Source: an uncultured Clostridia bacterium (GTDB taxonomy: Bacteria > Bacillota > Clostridia > Oscillospirales > Acutalibacteraceae). From it: a stretch of DNA of 64,000 nt. Position numbers and translations under genes: made by a program. The DNA lies in the NCBI GenBank assembly GCA_944412445.1, contig CALYBJ010000011.1, forward strand, positions 1 to 64,000, written 5' to 3'. Every line of letters starts with the position of its first letter. The first letter of the stretch is position 1. Positions 1 through 9,934 of this stretch are shown piece after piece. The notes below the pieces were generated by a model. That model worked only from the letters and a program-made list of their open reading frames with translations. It was not told the DNA's origin and ran no database searches.

Positions 1-73
1 GATGTAGCTCATCTGGTAGAGCGCCACCTTGCCAAGGTGGAGGTAGCGAGTTCGAGCCTCGTCATCCGCTCCA
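1..73 (+). tRNA. tRNA-Gly (GCC), 5' end cut by window edge
   Basis: The cloverleaf is readable. The anticodon stem CCACC/GGTGG (24-28 with 36-40) encloses the loop TTGCCAA, giving anticodon GCC at 31-33. The T arm has the GTTCGAG sequence, and the acceptor strand CATCCGC is followed by T and an encoded CCA at 71-73. About three 5' acceptor bases lie outside the window. It is followed closely by tRNA-Cys. Confidence 0.95.
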
Positions 74-96
74 TTTTTTTATAAAGGCAAATAAAC

Positions 97-171
97 GGCG
101 CTATGGCCAAGTGGTAAGGCAAGGGTCTGCAAAACCCTCATTCCCCAGTTCAAATCTGGGTGGCGCCTCCA
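97..171 (+). tRNA. tRNA-Cys (GCA)
   Basis: Full cloverleaf. The acceptor GGCGCTA pairs with TGGCGCC (one G-T pair). The anticodon stem AGGGT/ACCCT encloses CTGCAAA, giving anticodon GCA. The T loop is GTTCAAAT and an encoded CCA ends at 171. It lies 23 bases after tRNA-Gly, so both are probably one transcript. Confidence 0.95.
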
Positions 172-174
172 GTT

Positions 175-210
175 AAGGACAGATTTTTATCTGTCCTTTT
201 GTTTTTTTTT
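175..210 (+). terminator. Rho-independent terminator of the tRNA transcript
   Basis: An inverted repeat AAGGACAGAT / ATCTGTCCTT with a short loop is followed by a long T tract, directly after tRNA-Cys. Confidence 0.85.
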
Positions 211-313
211 GTTTATTGGAAAAATATCCGGAAAACTGTTAAATAACTACAAAAATATGTGAGTAAATATTAAAAAGTTGTAAAAAAATTTTTTTATAAT
301 TTTACGAATCTAA

Positions 314-342
314 TTGACATTTTTTTCTTTACAGCGTATAAT
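314..342 (+). promoter_or_regulatory. Sigma-A promoter for the giant GH2 gene
   Basis: TTGACA (314-319), 17-base spacer, TATAAT (337-342): a perfect consensus, about 50 bases before the start codon at 393. The surrounding 211-392 is AT-rich and I see no other feature in it. Confidence 0.8.
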
Positions 343-392
343 TTAAGATGCACTAATTTGAATAAATATAATTGAAAATCGGTGGTGTGCAA

Positions 393-3300
393 ATGAAAAC
401 AAAAGGAAAAACTTTAAAAAAGAAAATAGTTGCGCTTTTGTTAAGTGTGCTGATGATTTTTACATCGGCGCCTTCGCTCTTTGTATTTGCCGCAGAGGCA
501 TTGGAGGCAAGAGCCGCAGCTGACGAGGAAAGCCCCAGGCTTGATTTGAATTTCAATAAAAACTGGAAGTTCTTCTTAGGAGACAGTTCAAATTACAGTC
601 TTATTGGCTATAATGACAGCGCCTGGGAGGATGTTAACCTTCCTCACGACTTCAGTATAACCCAGAGCTTCGGCACCGGTACTTATGAAGTTGAAAGCGG
701 AAGACTTCCCGGCGGTACCGGCTGGTACAGAAAGACATTTACTTTCCCTGCAACATACAGCGGAAAGTCAATTGTATTGACATTTGACGGTTCCTATATG
801 AATACTACCGTATATGTCAACGGAAACTATGTAGGCGAGAACCATTACGGCTACAATGCGTTTTCCTTTGATATTACGGATCAGCTTGTATTTGACGGAA
901 AAACCGAAAATGTGGTAGCCGTAAGGGTAAACAATACGGTACCCTCAAGCCGTTGGTATTCGGGAAGCGGTATTTACAGGGATGTTACAATGACCATAAC
1001 AGACCCTGTACACGTATCTCTTTACGGAACGCAGGTAACCACCTCCGAAACTGATCTTTCAGACGGAACCGCTACCGCAAAAATTACTCTTCAGAACGAC
1101 GGAACAGCGTCAAAAACCGTTAAGGTAAAGGCTTCGATAATTGACGCTGACGGCAGTGTAAAGGCGTCTGCGGAGAATGCAAGCGTTACATTGGGTTCGG
1201 GAGCTTCAACAACAGTAACTCTTGCTCCTACATTCAGCAATCCCAAGGTATGGGGACTTGATAATCCGAATCTCTATACTCTTCGTACAGAAATTTACGA
1301 AAATGATGTATTGATTGATTCCTATGACACAACCTACGGCTACAGAACCATTAACTGGGACGCAGATACAGGCTTCAGCCTTAACGGAGAAAAAATAAAG
1401 CTTCAGGGCGTATGTCTTCATCATGACCAGGGAGCTTTAGGCGCCGTACAGGAATATGATTCTATTTACCGCCAGATTGCGATAATGAAGGATATGGGCG
1501 TGAACGCAGTAAGAATTACCCATAACCCCGGCTCAAGAATAATTCTTGATGTATGCAACGAGCTTGGTATGCTTGTTATGGAGGAGTTCTATGACGGCGT
1601 TGTTGTAGAGAAAAACGGCAACGAGTATGACTTCAGCCAGTATTATAACAGCGCTGTAGGTGCTTCAAACAATCTTTTGGGAAAAACATCAGACAGTGAA
1701 ACATGGGCGGATTTTGTCCTTACTCAGACCGTAAAACGCGACCGTAACGACCCTTCCATTATAATATGGGATATTGCGAATGAAATTTCTTCAGGCAATT
1801 CAAGCGTACAGAGCGCAATGCGTCATGCTGCCGAATTGGTTCAGTCTCTTGATTACAGAGAGGTTACTCAGGGAAATAATTCAAGCAATTTTATGAGCGG
1901 AATCGACGATTATATGACTGTACTCGGAGCAAATTACAATTTGAACAGATGGGCGGAGATTAATCGTCAAGGAAAGCCTTTTGTCGCTACTGAAAGCTCT
2001 TCCGCAGTAAGCAGCAGAGGCGTATATAATCTTAAAGGCTCGCATCTTTATCGTCCCTATGATGTTAATTATGCCGATGAAAATTCAAAGCAGGTAAACT
2101 CCTATGACGCTTCATGGGTAGGCTGGGGTGCAAGCTCGGCGAAGGCATGGCATTACGCCGTTACTCAGGACTGGTTCTCAGGTGAGTTTATCTGGACAGG
2201 CTTTGACTATATAGGTGAGCCCACTCCCTGGAATTATATTGAAATAGGACAAGGATACAGCGACACTCCCAATTCCTCATATTTCGGCGCTGTTGATACG
2301 GCGGGTTTCCCTAAAGATATGTATTATCTTTACAGAAGCTGGTGGAATCATGACAGCACAACACTTCATCTTCTTCCCGGAACATGGAACAGAAGCGATT
2401 TGTATGTTGACGGCAGCGGATATGTTGATGTAGCCATATACAGCAACGCGGCAAAAGTGGAGCTTTATCTCGGCAACGACTTAATAGGTACGGCAACGGC
2501 ACAAACTGTTGAAACTGACGCCGGATATACATATCAGCGCTGGAATGAAACGGTAAACAACACAGCATACTGTAAAACAAGCAATGCGCTGTATTCCGGA
2601 GACGGAGATTATTTGTATTCTCAGTTCCAGGTTAAATATGACGAATCAAAAACTTTATCTGTAAAGGCATACGATGAAAATAATCAGCTTATAACAGATA
2701 CGGTAGGAACAAACAGCGTAAAGGCTAACTCCGCAAATGAAATTGTGGCTTCCGTATGGAACAACAATACAACTCTTACGGCAGACAGCGACAGCCTTGC
2801 TTATATTGAAATTGAGGCAAGAGACGCAGAAGGCAATTTTGTAAACGATTACAACGGTACTGTAAATATCACCCTTGACGGCGTAGGCGAAATTGTCGGC
2901 GTTGACAACGGCGACGCATCTACAACGGCAAAATTCCAGCAGCCCTCCGTTCTTACAGGGGAAAAGTCTGCCAATATCAAACTTTTCAACGGAAAAGCTC
3001 TTGTGGTAGTCCGCTCAACGGAGGAAACAGGGGATATTACCGTAACAATTGACCCTGTTGACGGAAAAGCCGATGAAACAGTTACTCTTACTTCCGTAAA
3101 TGAAAACGGAACAGAGCTGAGAGATGAGTTTGAAGAGGTTGTAGATCAGACAAAGCTTCCCACTACACAGGAAGATGATTATAATGAACTTAAAAATAAA
3201 ATAGACGCTCTTCAGCCGGTATCTGATTCAACATATAATACATATAAATTATATACTCCCAATATCCGTCCTGAAGAAACGCTTCCTTCAGCAACAGGAG

Positions 3301-6300
3301 ACTTAACCGACGGAACATACATTATAAAGGGCGAGGCTCATAATGAACAGGGAGTAGCCATTCCCAGTACCTCAACCGGCGCCATGACATATACTTCCAA
3401 AACAATAGGCGGCAAACAGGGACTTAGTACAGACAATACAGATGTAAATACTGTTCCTTCAGCTTCTACGGCGTCATGGAATTTTGTAAAACAGTATAAT
3501 AATACTTATTATATTTCCACATCCGACGGAAGATATTTGAACATAACTGCCAACGGCGTTTCCTTATCAAATACTTCCCAGAATCTTTATGTTACCGTAA
3601 ACGCTGACAGCACGGTTGTTATCAGCGACGGCGGAAGCAACGCCATAAATTTCTACGGAACAGCGGAAAACTATGATTTTGCCTCTGTTTGGACAGCAGG
3701 AACGCCTTTGGTATTGTATAAGGTTGAGGGTACAACCGTTTCAAAATGGGAATCTGAAGGGGTGCAGGAGGTTATTACCGAAACTCAGGTAGGTTTCTAT
3801 AATGCAGACGGAACACCGGGAACAATGCGAAATGACACAGACAAGGGCGATTTCAGAGATGTATTTGATGTGCTGATTGACGGTAAAGTTCCTACCGTAA
3901 GCGGAGATCCGGACAATACACAGGCTGTTTGGACAGGCGTTAATCAGGCTGATGGTCAGTACTTCCTTGTTGAACTTCCCCAGGCTGTAACAATGGATGA
4001 GGTATTTATTACCGCTCCTGCGCATAATGCGTCTACCTGCGACGCCACCGTATATATTTCAGAAAACGGAACATCTTGGACAAATATCGGATCTTATGAC
4101 GTAACGGATAAAAATCAGGCCACAAATAAGTCTTATGAATTCACTGAGCAAAATGTAAAATATATCAAGGTTGAAATTGATACTTCAAATAACTCCCGTT
4201 ACTGGATAATGAGTGAAATAGGGGCTAAGCTTAACGGTGCAACTCTTGATTTAAGAGGCGGAGATCCTCTCGGCAGCGGTCCTGTTGAAAACGGCAGATA
4301 TGTTCTTGTTCATGAAGACGGCAGCAAGGTGATTATGACAAATCAGTCTACGGGAACAAGCGTAACAGGCTTTAAAAATCATACTCAAACAAGCCCTGTA
4401 TCAGGTACAGTAAATGATACGGATAAAACAGTTGACACTCTTGCGGCTTACGAACTTTACTTTACCTATATAGAGGATTACACTACCGAAGGCGTATATA
4501 TTTACACCGTTCAAAACAGCGAAGGAAAGTACCTTACATTTAACGGAAACAACAATGACTACTTATCCTTTACCGATACCTTTACAACTCTCCGTGTGGG
4601 ATATAACGGTGACTATATCGCAGTAAGAGCTGACAGTGACACTTCCTATCAGTTTATCGACTATTATACAAAAAACGGCAAGGTATTCAGCTCCTGGGAG
4701 TCAACAAATCAAAGCTCTATTAACGAAATTCTCGGAAAAGAAGATTCGAATAAAGTAGAGGCGAATAAAAAGCACCTTCTTTATTCTCTTGAAACCGAAG
4801 GCGTTTCTGACTCTCAGAGAGCACTTTACAACGCTCTTAAAGAGGGAATAAACTATGCTCCCGGAACATATTCGGCAGCAACCTACGGCGAGCTTCTTGA
4901 GGCTCTCAGTGACGGATATGATATATACAATTCGGATACGGCTACAGAAGAAGATTTTATTGCTGCGGCTGAAAGAATCAGCAGAGCCGTAGGCGCTCTT
5001 GCGGTTGATATGAGAACCTTCCCTGCAACCATATTTAAGTACGGCTACGATCCCGACGGCACAACTGCTGCCGAAAAGTATGCAGGCGGCGGAAATGCGT
5101 TTAACCAGCTCGCATATACCGAAATGGAAAGACTTATGCGCAGCAACGATAATATTATGTCGCAGATTAAAAATGTTATCGGCTACAGCACTATGACCGA
5201 AGAAAACAGAGACGAGGCTCTTGACACAGCTGTTGCGGAGTATGCAAAAATCTACACCCTTTGGTTTACAGGCTCCGCTTTGGCTACAGGCTCCGATATC
5301 TCCACAAAAAACAGCCATACATTCTGGAACTATTGGTCAAAGCCCAATACTCATATTGACGGCTTTGACGATGACGGAGATCAGGGCGCTTCTGTTCAGG
5401 GACTTTTCAGCACAACCCTCAGAGACGGTCTTCCCGGAACACATATTCCTTACACTACTCCCCTTGAGTATATAAACGAAGACGAAGGTGTAACATCAAA
5501 TATAACTCTTACACTTGACGGAAAAACCGTAACTCTTACTCCTCTTCAGAATATCAGCGTTTATATTTATGACTATTTCTCAAAGACAGACCTTGTAGCT
5601 CCTTCAACAGACGGAACCTACGCAAAATATTACTGGGATACAGATTTCTCATTTATAACCACAACAAATGAATTCGGTGTTGAGACATATACTTATGACA
5701 GCGCAAACGAAAATTATGTGTTCCAGGCATCCTATGACGATGCGAACCATACAGCTCAGTCTCAGCTTACAGAGGTTGAGGGAGACTGGAACGTTAACCG
5801 TTCCGGCGGAAAAGAGGCAGGAAAAGGCTTCTTCCCCTTCAACTATCAGCTTGACGGAGACAACAGCGACCTTGCCGACACAGAAGACGCGATTTACCAT
5901 TTCGGTTTAAGCTTCTCCACGGAATTCTATATTCCGGCAGGCGGCACCTACGCTGACGGAAAAGACATCGAGTTCAACTTCTCCGGAGACGATGACGTTC
6001 TTGTTTACATCGACGGTATTCTTGTTCTCGACAACGGCGGACTTCACGGCGCAAGAAGCATGAGCATCAACTTTACAGACTGTTCTGTTTCTTACCAGTA
6101 TATTGCAGACGTTGCCACAAACAGCGTTATTAATGACACTGCCAACATAACTTATACCTACGGCCAGACAAACGAGGGTATTTCTACTCAGAACCAGGCA
6201 GCCATTGAAAAGCTCAATCAGGTAAAAACAGACGGTAATACTCATACATTACAGTTCTATTACCTTGAGCGTGGTTCAACAGACTCCAACTGTAAGATTC

Positions 6301-8690
6301 AGTTCAACCTTCAGAAAATTTCCGACTATATTTCCCTTGCGGACCAGACACTTGTAGTTGACTACGGTCTTCCCGTTGAGTATGATATAACAGAGAACAA
6401 TACTTACAAAGCCGGAACAAGCAAGGATAATGTTGAATACATCGGTTATGTAATAGGTACAGAATCTCCCGATGCAGTTATTTTCGGTGAGGAAAATCTT
6501 ACGGAAGACGTAATACGCTTCACAAACGGCAAGGGAACCTATGAAAACTCAAAGGGAACCTTTGAAATGGACAGCAGCGGCTATGTTAAATTCACACCTG
6601 ACAAGATGCAGTTTGACGGCAAGAACGATGTATATATCTGCGCGAAAATTACTAACGATCCCACTTATGCGGCAGATGTAGAGTATTTCATTCTTGAAAA
6701 GGTAACGATTGTACCTGCCACGGTTGTATATTATGAAGATACCTTCTGTGAAGGCACCGGCGACGGAATTCAGTACACCGACGGCAGCACAGCGACGGGA
6801 GCTGCAAATACTGAACATTACGGAATTTGGCAGACGGCAGGAACGGAAAAGACCGACGCAGTACAGCACGCGGATATTGCCGGAGCGGCAGACGCGAATG
6901 TATACGGATACGATCAGGCATATCAGGACTGCGCAACATACAGCAACGGTTCTTCACACTATGTAACTGTAAGCGCTGCCAATAACCCCAACCCACAGTT
7001 CAGCGGAGGTGCAGGAGCATCATGGCCCGAGGCTCAGTTTACCTTTGCGGGAACAGGCTTTGACATAGTAAGCGTAACATCAGGCGATACCGGTTTTGCA
7101 AATATTCTGGTTTACAAGGGAACCGATACAACGGGCGAGCTTGTTAAAAACCTGGCGGTCGATACATACTACGGATATAACTACGGTAAGGTTTATGCGG
7201 ACGCAGCAGGAGAGCCTACTCTCACTGTAACGGATATGCCCATGTATTTCGCACCCAATAAGATTTCCTTTACTGTTACTCCCACATACTATGCGCTTGA
7301 CGGTTCAATCACTTACGACAACCCCGACGGTACACTGGAAAAAGCACTGGCATACGGATGGATTGAAGACAAAAACGCACAGGACAACGCTCTTTATCAG
7401 ATTCCCGTAATGAACACAAAGGATCTTGAGTACGGCGTTTATACAGTAGTTGTAATTCCTATGTATTCTTCTGTATTTGATCATCAAAAAGATGACGGCA
7501 GCTATGAATTCTATCTTGACGGTGTAAGGATTTATAATCCTGCCGGAACAGGAACAACTCTTACGGACGCAACGATTTCCGAAGCCTACCGTAATGACAG
7601 AGAGCTTAATCCCGATGTTCTGGAGCTCAGGGATATAATTATCAGTCAGGGCGTCCTCAGCACAGACGGAACAACCGAAAACGGAATTGTATTTGTTGAC
7701 GGTAAGGACGAGGTTTCTGATGTATCTGAATACGAAACTGTAGGACCCAACAATGAAATTTATCTTTCACAGGGTCAGGCAATCGCCTTTGAAATCTGGT
7801 CAACAACTGTTCCCACCGATATCTTCCTCGGCACGAAGCTTATAAAGGGAACGCCGAATATGACTATTACCTATGAAACATCAGGCGGCAGACAGTACAG
7901 CTTCTCCAAGGACATTGCAACCTCAACGGACAGCACATATTCAATAGAAAAGGCGCTGTTCGCACAGGGAGGCAACTTTGCCTGGACGACACAGGAAATA
8001 GATTCCGTAACATATTATTCAACAGGTACGGTTGTAATCATGAACAATTCTGCTGATGCAGACAGCGTATTGTCACTTACAAACATCAGATGGGCATTTG
8101 CCAACAGCGGCTTCGGACAGGCTCCCGTAGAGGCAACAAATGCGGCAGCCCCGGCAATGATGAGAGCCATGTCGGTTGTAGCTGATGATGTTACCGCTGA
8201 TTCAGACTTCATGCTTATGTCATCTATCAATACGGTAGCAGCTGCAAGAAGCGCTATCGGCATGATGAACGCAGATCTCGAAATACCTTCAGAGAATGTT
8301 GAGCTGGGTATTACGGATATTCCCGCCGGCGGCGACATAGTTCTTAATATTAAGACTTCAACTGATGTATTTGATCTCGTTATAAAAGATTCTCAGGGCA
8401 ATGTAATAGAGCCTGCGGCTATCGAGAGTGCTGTAAAGGTAATCGACAACGAAAATGTTAAGATGTGGACGGTTACTCTGGAAGCCGGAGAAGCAGGCGT
8501 TTACACCTACTATATCACAGGCGTTTATGAAAACGGCTATACAGACGGTTCGGCACCTGCGGTAATTACCGTAACCGTAACTGAAGCTGATAATGAAGAA
8601 ACATTGTCGTTCTTTGAAAAGCTTATCGGCTTGTTCAAAAAGATTATTGAATTCTTTAAGAAGCTTGTTGAAATGCTTACAAGCATGTAA
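393..8690 (+). CDS. Giant secreted GH2 beta-galactosidase-like multidomain protein
   Basis: A 2765-residue exported enzyme that probably removes beta-linked sugars (galactose or similar) from polysaccharides outside the cell. I chose ATG 393 over TTG 372 because GGTGG sits at the right distance. An N-terminal signal peptide (about residues 1-35) ends near AEALEARA. GH2 jelly-roll, Ig-like and TIM-barrel domains follow to about 680. The likely acid/base is E464 in the IANEIS motif and the likely nucleophile is E534 in VATESS. Then come Ig-like domains, an F5/8 type C (CBM32-like) domain near 1170-1287, FIVAR-like helices near 1480-1550, and a fibro-slime/PA14-like domain near 1857-1973 (GDDDVLVYIDG). 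The tail is a Lys/Phe amphipathic helix (2739-2765). No LPXTG motif or dockerin is seen. Substrate is inferred from family only. Confidence 0.9.
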   Translation: MKTKGKTLKKKIVALLLSVLMIFTSAPSLFVFAAEALEARAAADEESPRLDLNFNKNWKFFLGDSSNYSLIGYNDSAWEDVNLPHDFSITQSFGTGTYEVESGRLPGGTGWYRKTFTFPATYSGKSIVLTFDGSYMNTTVYVNGNYVGENHYGYNAFSFDITDQLVFDGKTENVVAVRVNNTVPSSRWYSGSGIYRDVTMTITDPVHVSLYGTQVTTSETDLSDGTATAKITLQNDGTASKTVKVKASIIDADGSVKASAENASVTLGSGASTTVTLAPTFSNPKVWGLDNPNLYTLRTEIYENDVLIDSYDTTYGYRTINWDADTGFSLNGEKIKLQGVCLHHDQGALGAVQEYDSIYRQIAIMKDMGVNAVRITHNPGSRIILDVCNELGMLVMEEFYDGVVVEKNGNEYDFSQYYNSAVGASNNLLGKTSDSETWADFVLTQTVKRDRNDPSIIIWDIANEISSGNSSVQSAMRHAAELVQSLDYREVTQGNNSSNFMSGIDDYMTVLGANYNLNRWAEINRQGKPFVATESSSAVSSRGVYNLKGSHLYRPYDVNYADENSKQVNSYDASWVGWGASSAKAWHYAVTQDWFSGEFIWTGFDYIGEPTPWNYIEIGQGYSDTPNSSYFGAVDTAGFPKDMYYLYRSWWNHDSTTLHLLPGTWNRSDLYVDGSGYVDVAIYSNAAKVELYLGNDLIGTATAQTVETDAGYTYQRWNETVNNTAYCKTSNALYSGDGDYLYSQFQVKYDESKTLSVKAYDENNQLITDTVGTNSVKANSANEIVASVWNNNTTLTADSDSLAYIEIEARDAEGNFVNDYNGTVNITLDGVGEIVGVDNGDASTTAKFQQPSVLTGEKSANIKLFNGKALVVVRSTEETGDITVTIDPVDGKADETVTLTSVNENGTELRDEFEEVVDQTKLPTTQEDDYNELKNKIDALQPVSDSTYNTYKLYTPNIRPEETLPSATGDLTDGTYIIKGEAHNEQGVAIPSTSTGAMTYTSKTIGGKQGLSTDNTDVNTVPSASTASWNFVKQYNNTYYISTSDGRYLNITANGVSLSNTSQNLYVTVNADSTVVISDGGSNAINFYGTAENYDFASVWTAGTPLVLYKVEGTTVSKWESEGVQEVITETQVGFYNADGTPGTMRNDTDKGDFRDVFDVLIDGKVPTVSGDPDNTQAVWTGVNQADGQYFLVELPQAVTMDEVFITAPAHNASTCDATVYISENGTSWTNIGSYDVTDKNQATNKSYEFTEQNVKYIKVEIDTSNNSRYWIMSEIGAKLNGATLDLRGGDPLGSGPVENGRYVLVHEDGSKVIMTNQSTGTSVTGFKNHTQTSPVSGTVNDTDKTVDTLAAYELYFTYIEDYTTEGVYIYTVQNSEGKYLTFNGNNNDYLSFTDTFTTLRVGYNGDYIAVRADSDTSYQFIDYYTKNGKVFSSWESTNQSSINEILGKEDSNKVEANKKHLLYSLETEGVSDSQRALYNALKEGINYAPGTYSAATYGELLEALSDGYDIYNSDTATEEDFIAAAERISRAVGALAVDMRTFPATIFKYGYDPDGTTAAEKYAGGGNAFNQLAYTEMERLMRSNDNIMSQIKNVIGYSTMTEENRDEALDTAVAEYAKIYTLWFTGSALATGSDISTKNSHTFWNYWSKPNTHIDGFDDDGDQGASVQGLFSTTLRDGLPGTHIPYTTPLEYINEDEGVTSNITLTLDGKTVTLTPLQNISVYIYDYFSKTDLVAPSTDGTYAKYYWDTDFSFITTTNEFGVETYTYDSANENYVFQASYDDANHTAQSQLTEVEGDWNVNRSGGKEAGKGFFPFNYQLDGDNSDLADTEDAIYHFGLSFSTEFYIPAGGTYADGKDIEFNFSGDDDVLVYIDGILVLDNGGLHGARSMSINFTDCSVSYQYIADVATNSVINDTANITYTYGQTNEGISTQNQAAIEKLNQVKTDGNTHTLQFYYLERGSTDSNCKIQFNLQKISDYISLADQTLVVDYGLPVEYDITENNTYKAGTSKDNVEYIGYVIGTESPDAVIFGEENLTEDVIRFTNGKGTYENSKGTFEMDSSGYVKFTPDKMQFDGKNDVYICAKITNDPTYAADVEYFILEKVTIVPATVVYYEDTFCEGTGDGIQYTDGSTATGAANTEHYGIWQTAGTEKTDAVQHADIAGAADANVYGYDQAYQDCATYSNGSSHYVTVSAANNPNPQFSGGAGASWPEAQFTFAGTGFDIVSVTSGDTGFANILVYKGTDTTGELVKNLAVDTYYGYNYGKVYADAAGEPTLTVTDMPMYFAPNKISFTVTPTYYALDGSITYDNPDGTLEKALAYGWIEDKNAQDNALYQIPVMNTKDLEYGVYTVVVIPMYSSVFDHQKDDGSYEFYLDGVRIYNPAGTGTTLTDATISEAYRNDRELNPDVLELRDIIISQGVLSTDGTTENGIVFVDGKDEVSDVSEYETVGPNNEIYLSQGQAIAFEIWSTTVPTDIFLGTKLIKGTPNMTITYETSGGRQYSFSKDIATSTDSTYSIEKALFAQGGNFAWTTQEIDSVTYYSTGTVVIMNNSADADSVLSLTNIRWAFANSGFGQAPVEATNAAAPAMMRAMSVVADDVTADSDFMLMSSINTVAAARSAIGMMNADLEIPSENVELGITDIPAGGDIVLNIKTSTDVFDLVIKDSQGNVIEPAAIESAVKVIDNENVKMWTVTLEAGEAGVYTYYITGVYENGYTDGSAPAVITVTVTEADNEETLSFFEKLIGLFKKIIEFFKKLVEMLTSM

Positions 8691-8704
8691 GGGAGGGCGA
8701 GCAA

Positions 8705-8944
8705 ATGAAAAAAACATATATAAAACCTGAAATTACCTTTGAGAGCTTTGAGCTTGCAACAAGTATTGCGGCAGGATGCGTCTTAATCGGCTCCAACTCC
8801 GAGATGTATGTGTGTCCCGTTACGGATTCCGAAAGCGGTTTGACATTTTTCACTTCGGACGGCTGCATGACGCGCCCTTCCGACGGAGACCAGTCAATCT
8901 GTTACAATGTTCCTTTGGAAGGATACGGAGTATTTACTTCCTGA
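8705..8944 (+). CDS. Small Cys-containing peptide, possible RiPP precursor
   Basis: A 79-residue product starting 14 bases after the GH2 stop, with GGGAGGGCGAGCAA as ribosome site. The N-terminal half (MKKTYIKPEITFESFELAT, then a short IAAGC motif) looks like a leader. The C-terminal half is rich in Ser/Thr/Gly/Asp and carries Cys at 25, 37, 54 and 66. There is no signal peptide or membrane segment. The next gene is an HPr-kinase-like protein of a type known from peptide-modification loci, so I infer a modified peptide. The leader resembles short peptides I associate with clostridial genomes, but I cannot name the family. An ordinary small structural protein remains possible. Confidence 0.7.
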   Translation: MKKTYIKPEITFESFELATSIAAGCVLIGSNSEMYVCPVTDSESGLTFFTSDGCMTRPSDGDQSICYNVPLEGYGVFTS

Positions 8945-8958
8945 TGAAAAATGAAATT

Positions 8959-8984
8959 CAGGACCTGCCGAAAGGCAGGTCCTG
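8959..8984 (+). promoter_or_regulatory. Perfect 11-bp hairpin with GAAA tetraloop between peptide and kinase genes
   Basis: CAGGACCTGCC pairs perfectly with GGCAGGTCCTG around a GNRA loop. No T tract follows, so it is not a classic terminator. It may stabilise the upstream peptide mRNA or reduce readthrough into the kinase gene. Confidence 0.6.
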
Positions 8985-9034
8985 TTGCATTATATGTGCA
9001 TATATGATAAACTTGTCCTAAAGGAGGAGAAAAT

Positions 9035-9886
9035 ATGTTTGAATGTAAGTACAAAACGGGAGATTTTGTAACGGAAATCATCACTCCTCACAGGCAAAAC
9101 CAAGGTGAACCTTATAATAGGTTTATATGCGGCGATGAAAAAGCCGATGTTACGGCAGTGTTTCAATATGTAAATACGCTGCCTGAAAAAAAAGGCAGGC
9201 TTCTGGCAAAAAACAGCGCCTGTTCTGTTTATGAAAATGAAGACAGGTATTTGTTTTTTTATAATACTGTTTACTCATCGGATGTATACGCCGTGAAAAT
9301 ATTAAAAAAAGACTGCTTTTGTAAATGGGAAATCCTTTTTTCGGAGGAATACAGGGAGAAGCTTTGGCAGAGAGTCGTTTTTTCGGTAATAGGATTTGAG
9401 GATATCGCCGCCTTTTGCGGTCACTGCGTTTTTCACGGCTCTTATGCTGATATCGGCGGAGAAGCTCTGTTATTTACGGGTCCCTGCGGAATAGGAAAAT
9501 CAACTCAGGCGGCTGTATGGGAAAAGCATGAAAACGCCGAAATTATAAACGGAGATAAAATTCTCTTATCCTTTAAAGACGGAAGGCTTTTTGCTCACGG
9601 GCTTCCGTTTTCCGGGTCGTCGGGTATATGCAAGAACCGCTCCCTTCCTGTTAAAGCCATTGTAAGCCTTGATAAGGCAAAGGAAAACATAATTTATCCC
9701 ATGAAAGGATTAAAGGCGTATAAGGCTGTTACAGAGGGCATATATCACTCATTATGGAGCGGTGAGCTTAATGAAAAGCTTTCCGGCTTTGCTTTGAAAA
9801 TATGCGAAAGCGTAAAAATTTATAAGCTGTGCTGTCTTCCGGACGCTTCGGCGGCGGAGCTTTTGAAAAGGGAGCTTGAAAAATAA
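9035..9886 (+). CDS. HPr kinase-like (ScmC-type) protein, putative peptide kinase
   Basis: 283 residues, with a strong AAAGGAGG ribosome site. The N-terminal ~110 residues are divergent. A P-loop GPCGIGKST sits at 149-157, an INGDKILL strand follows at 171-178, and then come SGSSGICKNRSLPVKAIV and a helical C-terminus. This matches HprK-like proteins (often annotated ScmC) found beside lasso-peptide and other peptide-modifying genes, where homologues phosphorylate a peptide Ser. It is shorter and more divergent than true HprK, and no HPr gene is nearby. The adjacent 79-residue peptide is the inferred substrate. The P-loop is seen directly; the role is inferred. Confidence 0.75.
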   Translation: MFECKYKTGDFVTEIITPHRQNQGEPYNRFICGDEKADVTAVFQYVNTLPEKKGRLLAKNSACSVYENEDRYLFFYNTVYSSDVYAVKILKKDCFCKWEILFSEEYREKLWQRVVFSVIGFEDIAAFCGHCVFHGSYADIGGEALLFTGPCGIGKSTQAAVWEKHENAEIINGDKILLSFKDGRLFAHGLPFSGSSGICKNRSLPVKAIVSLDKAKENIIYPMKGLKAYKAVTEGIYHSLWSGELNEKLSGFALKICESVKIYKLCCLPDASAAELLKRELEK

Positions 9887-9901
9887 ATAGGAATAAAAAA
9901 A

Positions 9902-9934
9902 CCGCATCGGGAAAAAATAGATGCGGGTGATTTT
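9902..9934 (+). promoter_or_regulatory. Hairpin overlapping the ribosome site of the next gene
   Basis: CCGCATC (9902-9908) pairs with GATGCGG (9920-9926). The following GTGATTTT leads into the ATG at 9935, so the 3' stem edge forms part of the Shine-Dalgarno GGGTGA. The pairing could limit translation of the downstream protein. Confidence 0.45.

Noticed and set aside
4701..5318. 205-codon minus-strand open frame inside the giant GH2 gene
   Set aside because: It lies antisense to a continuous, well-formed protein, has no ribosome site, and shows the composition of a shadow frame.
9001..9034. Terminator candidate between the peptide and kinase genes
   Set aside because: The hairpin there has no T tract, so it is listed as an mRNA element and not as a terminator.
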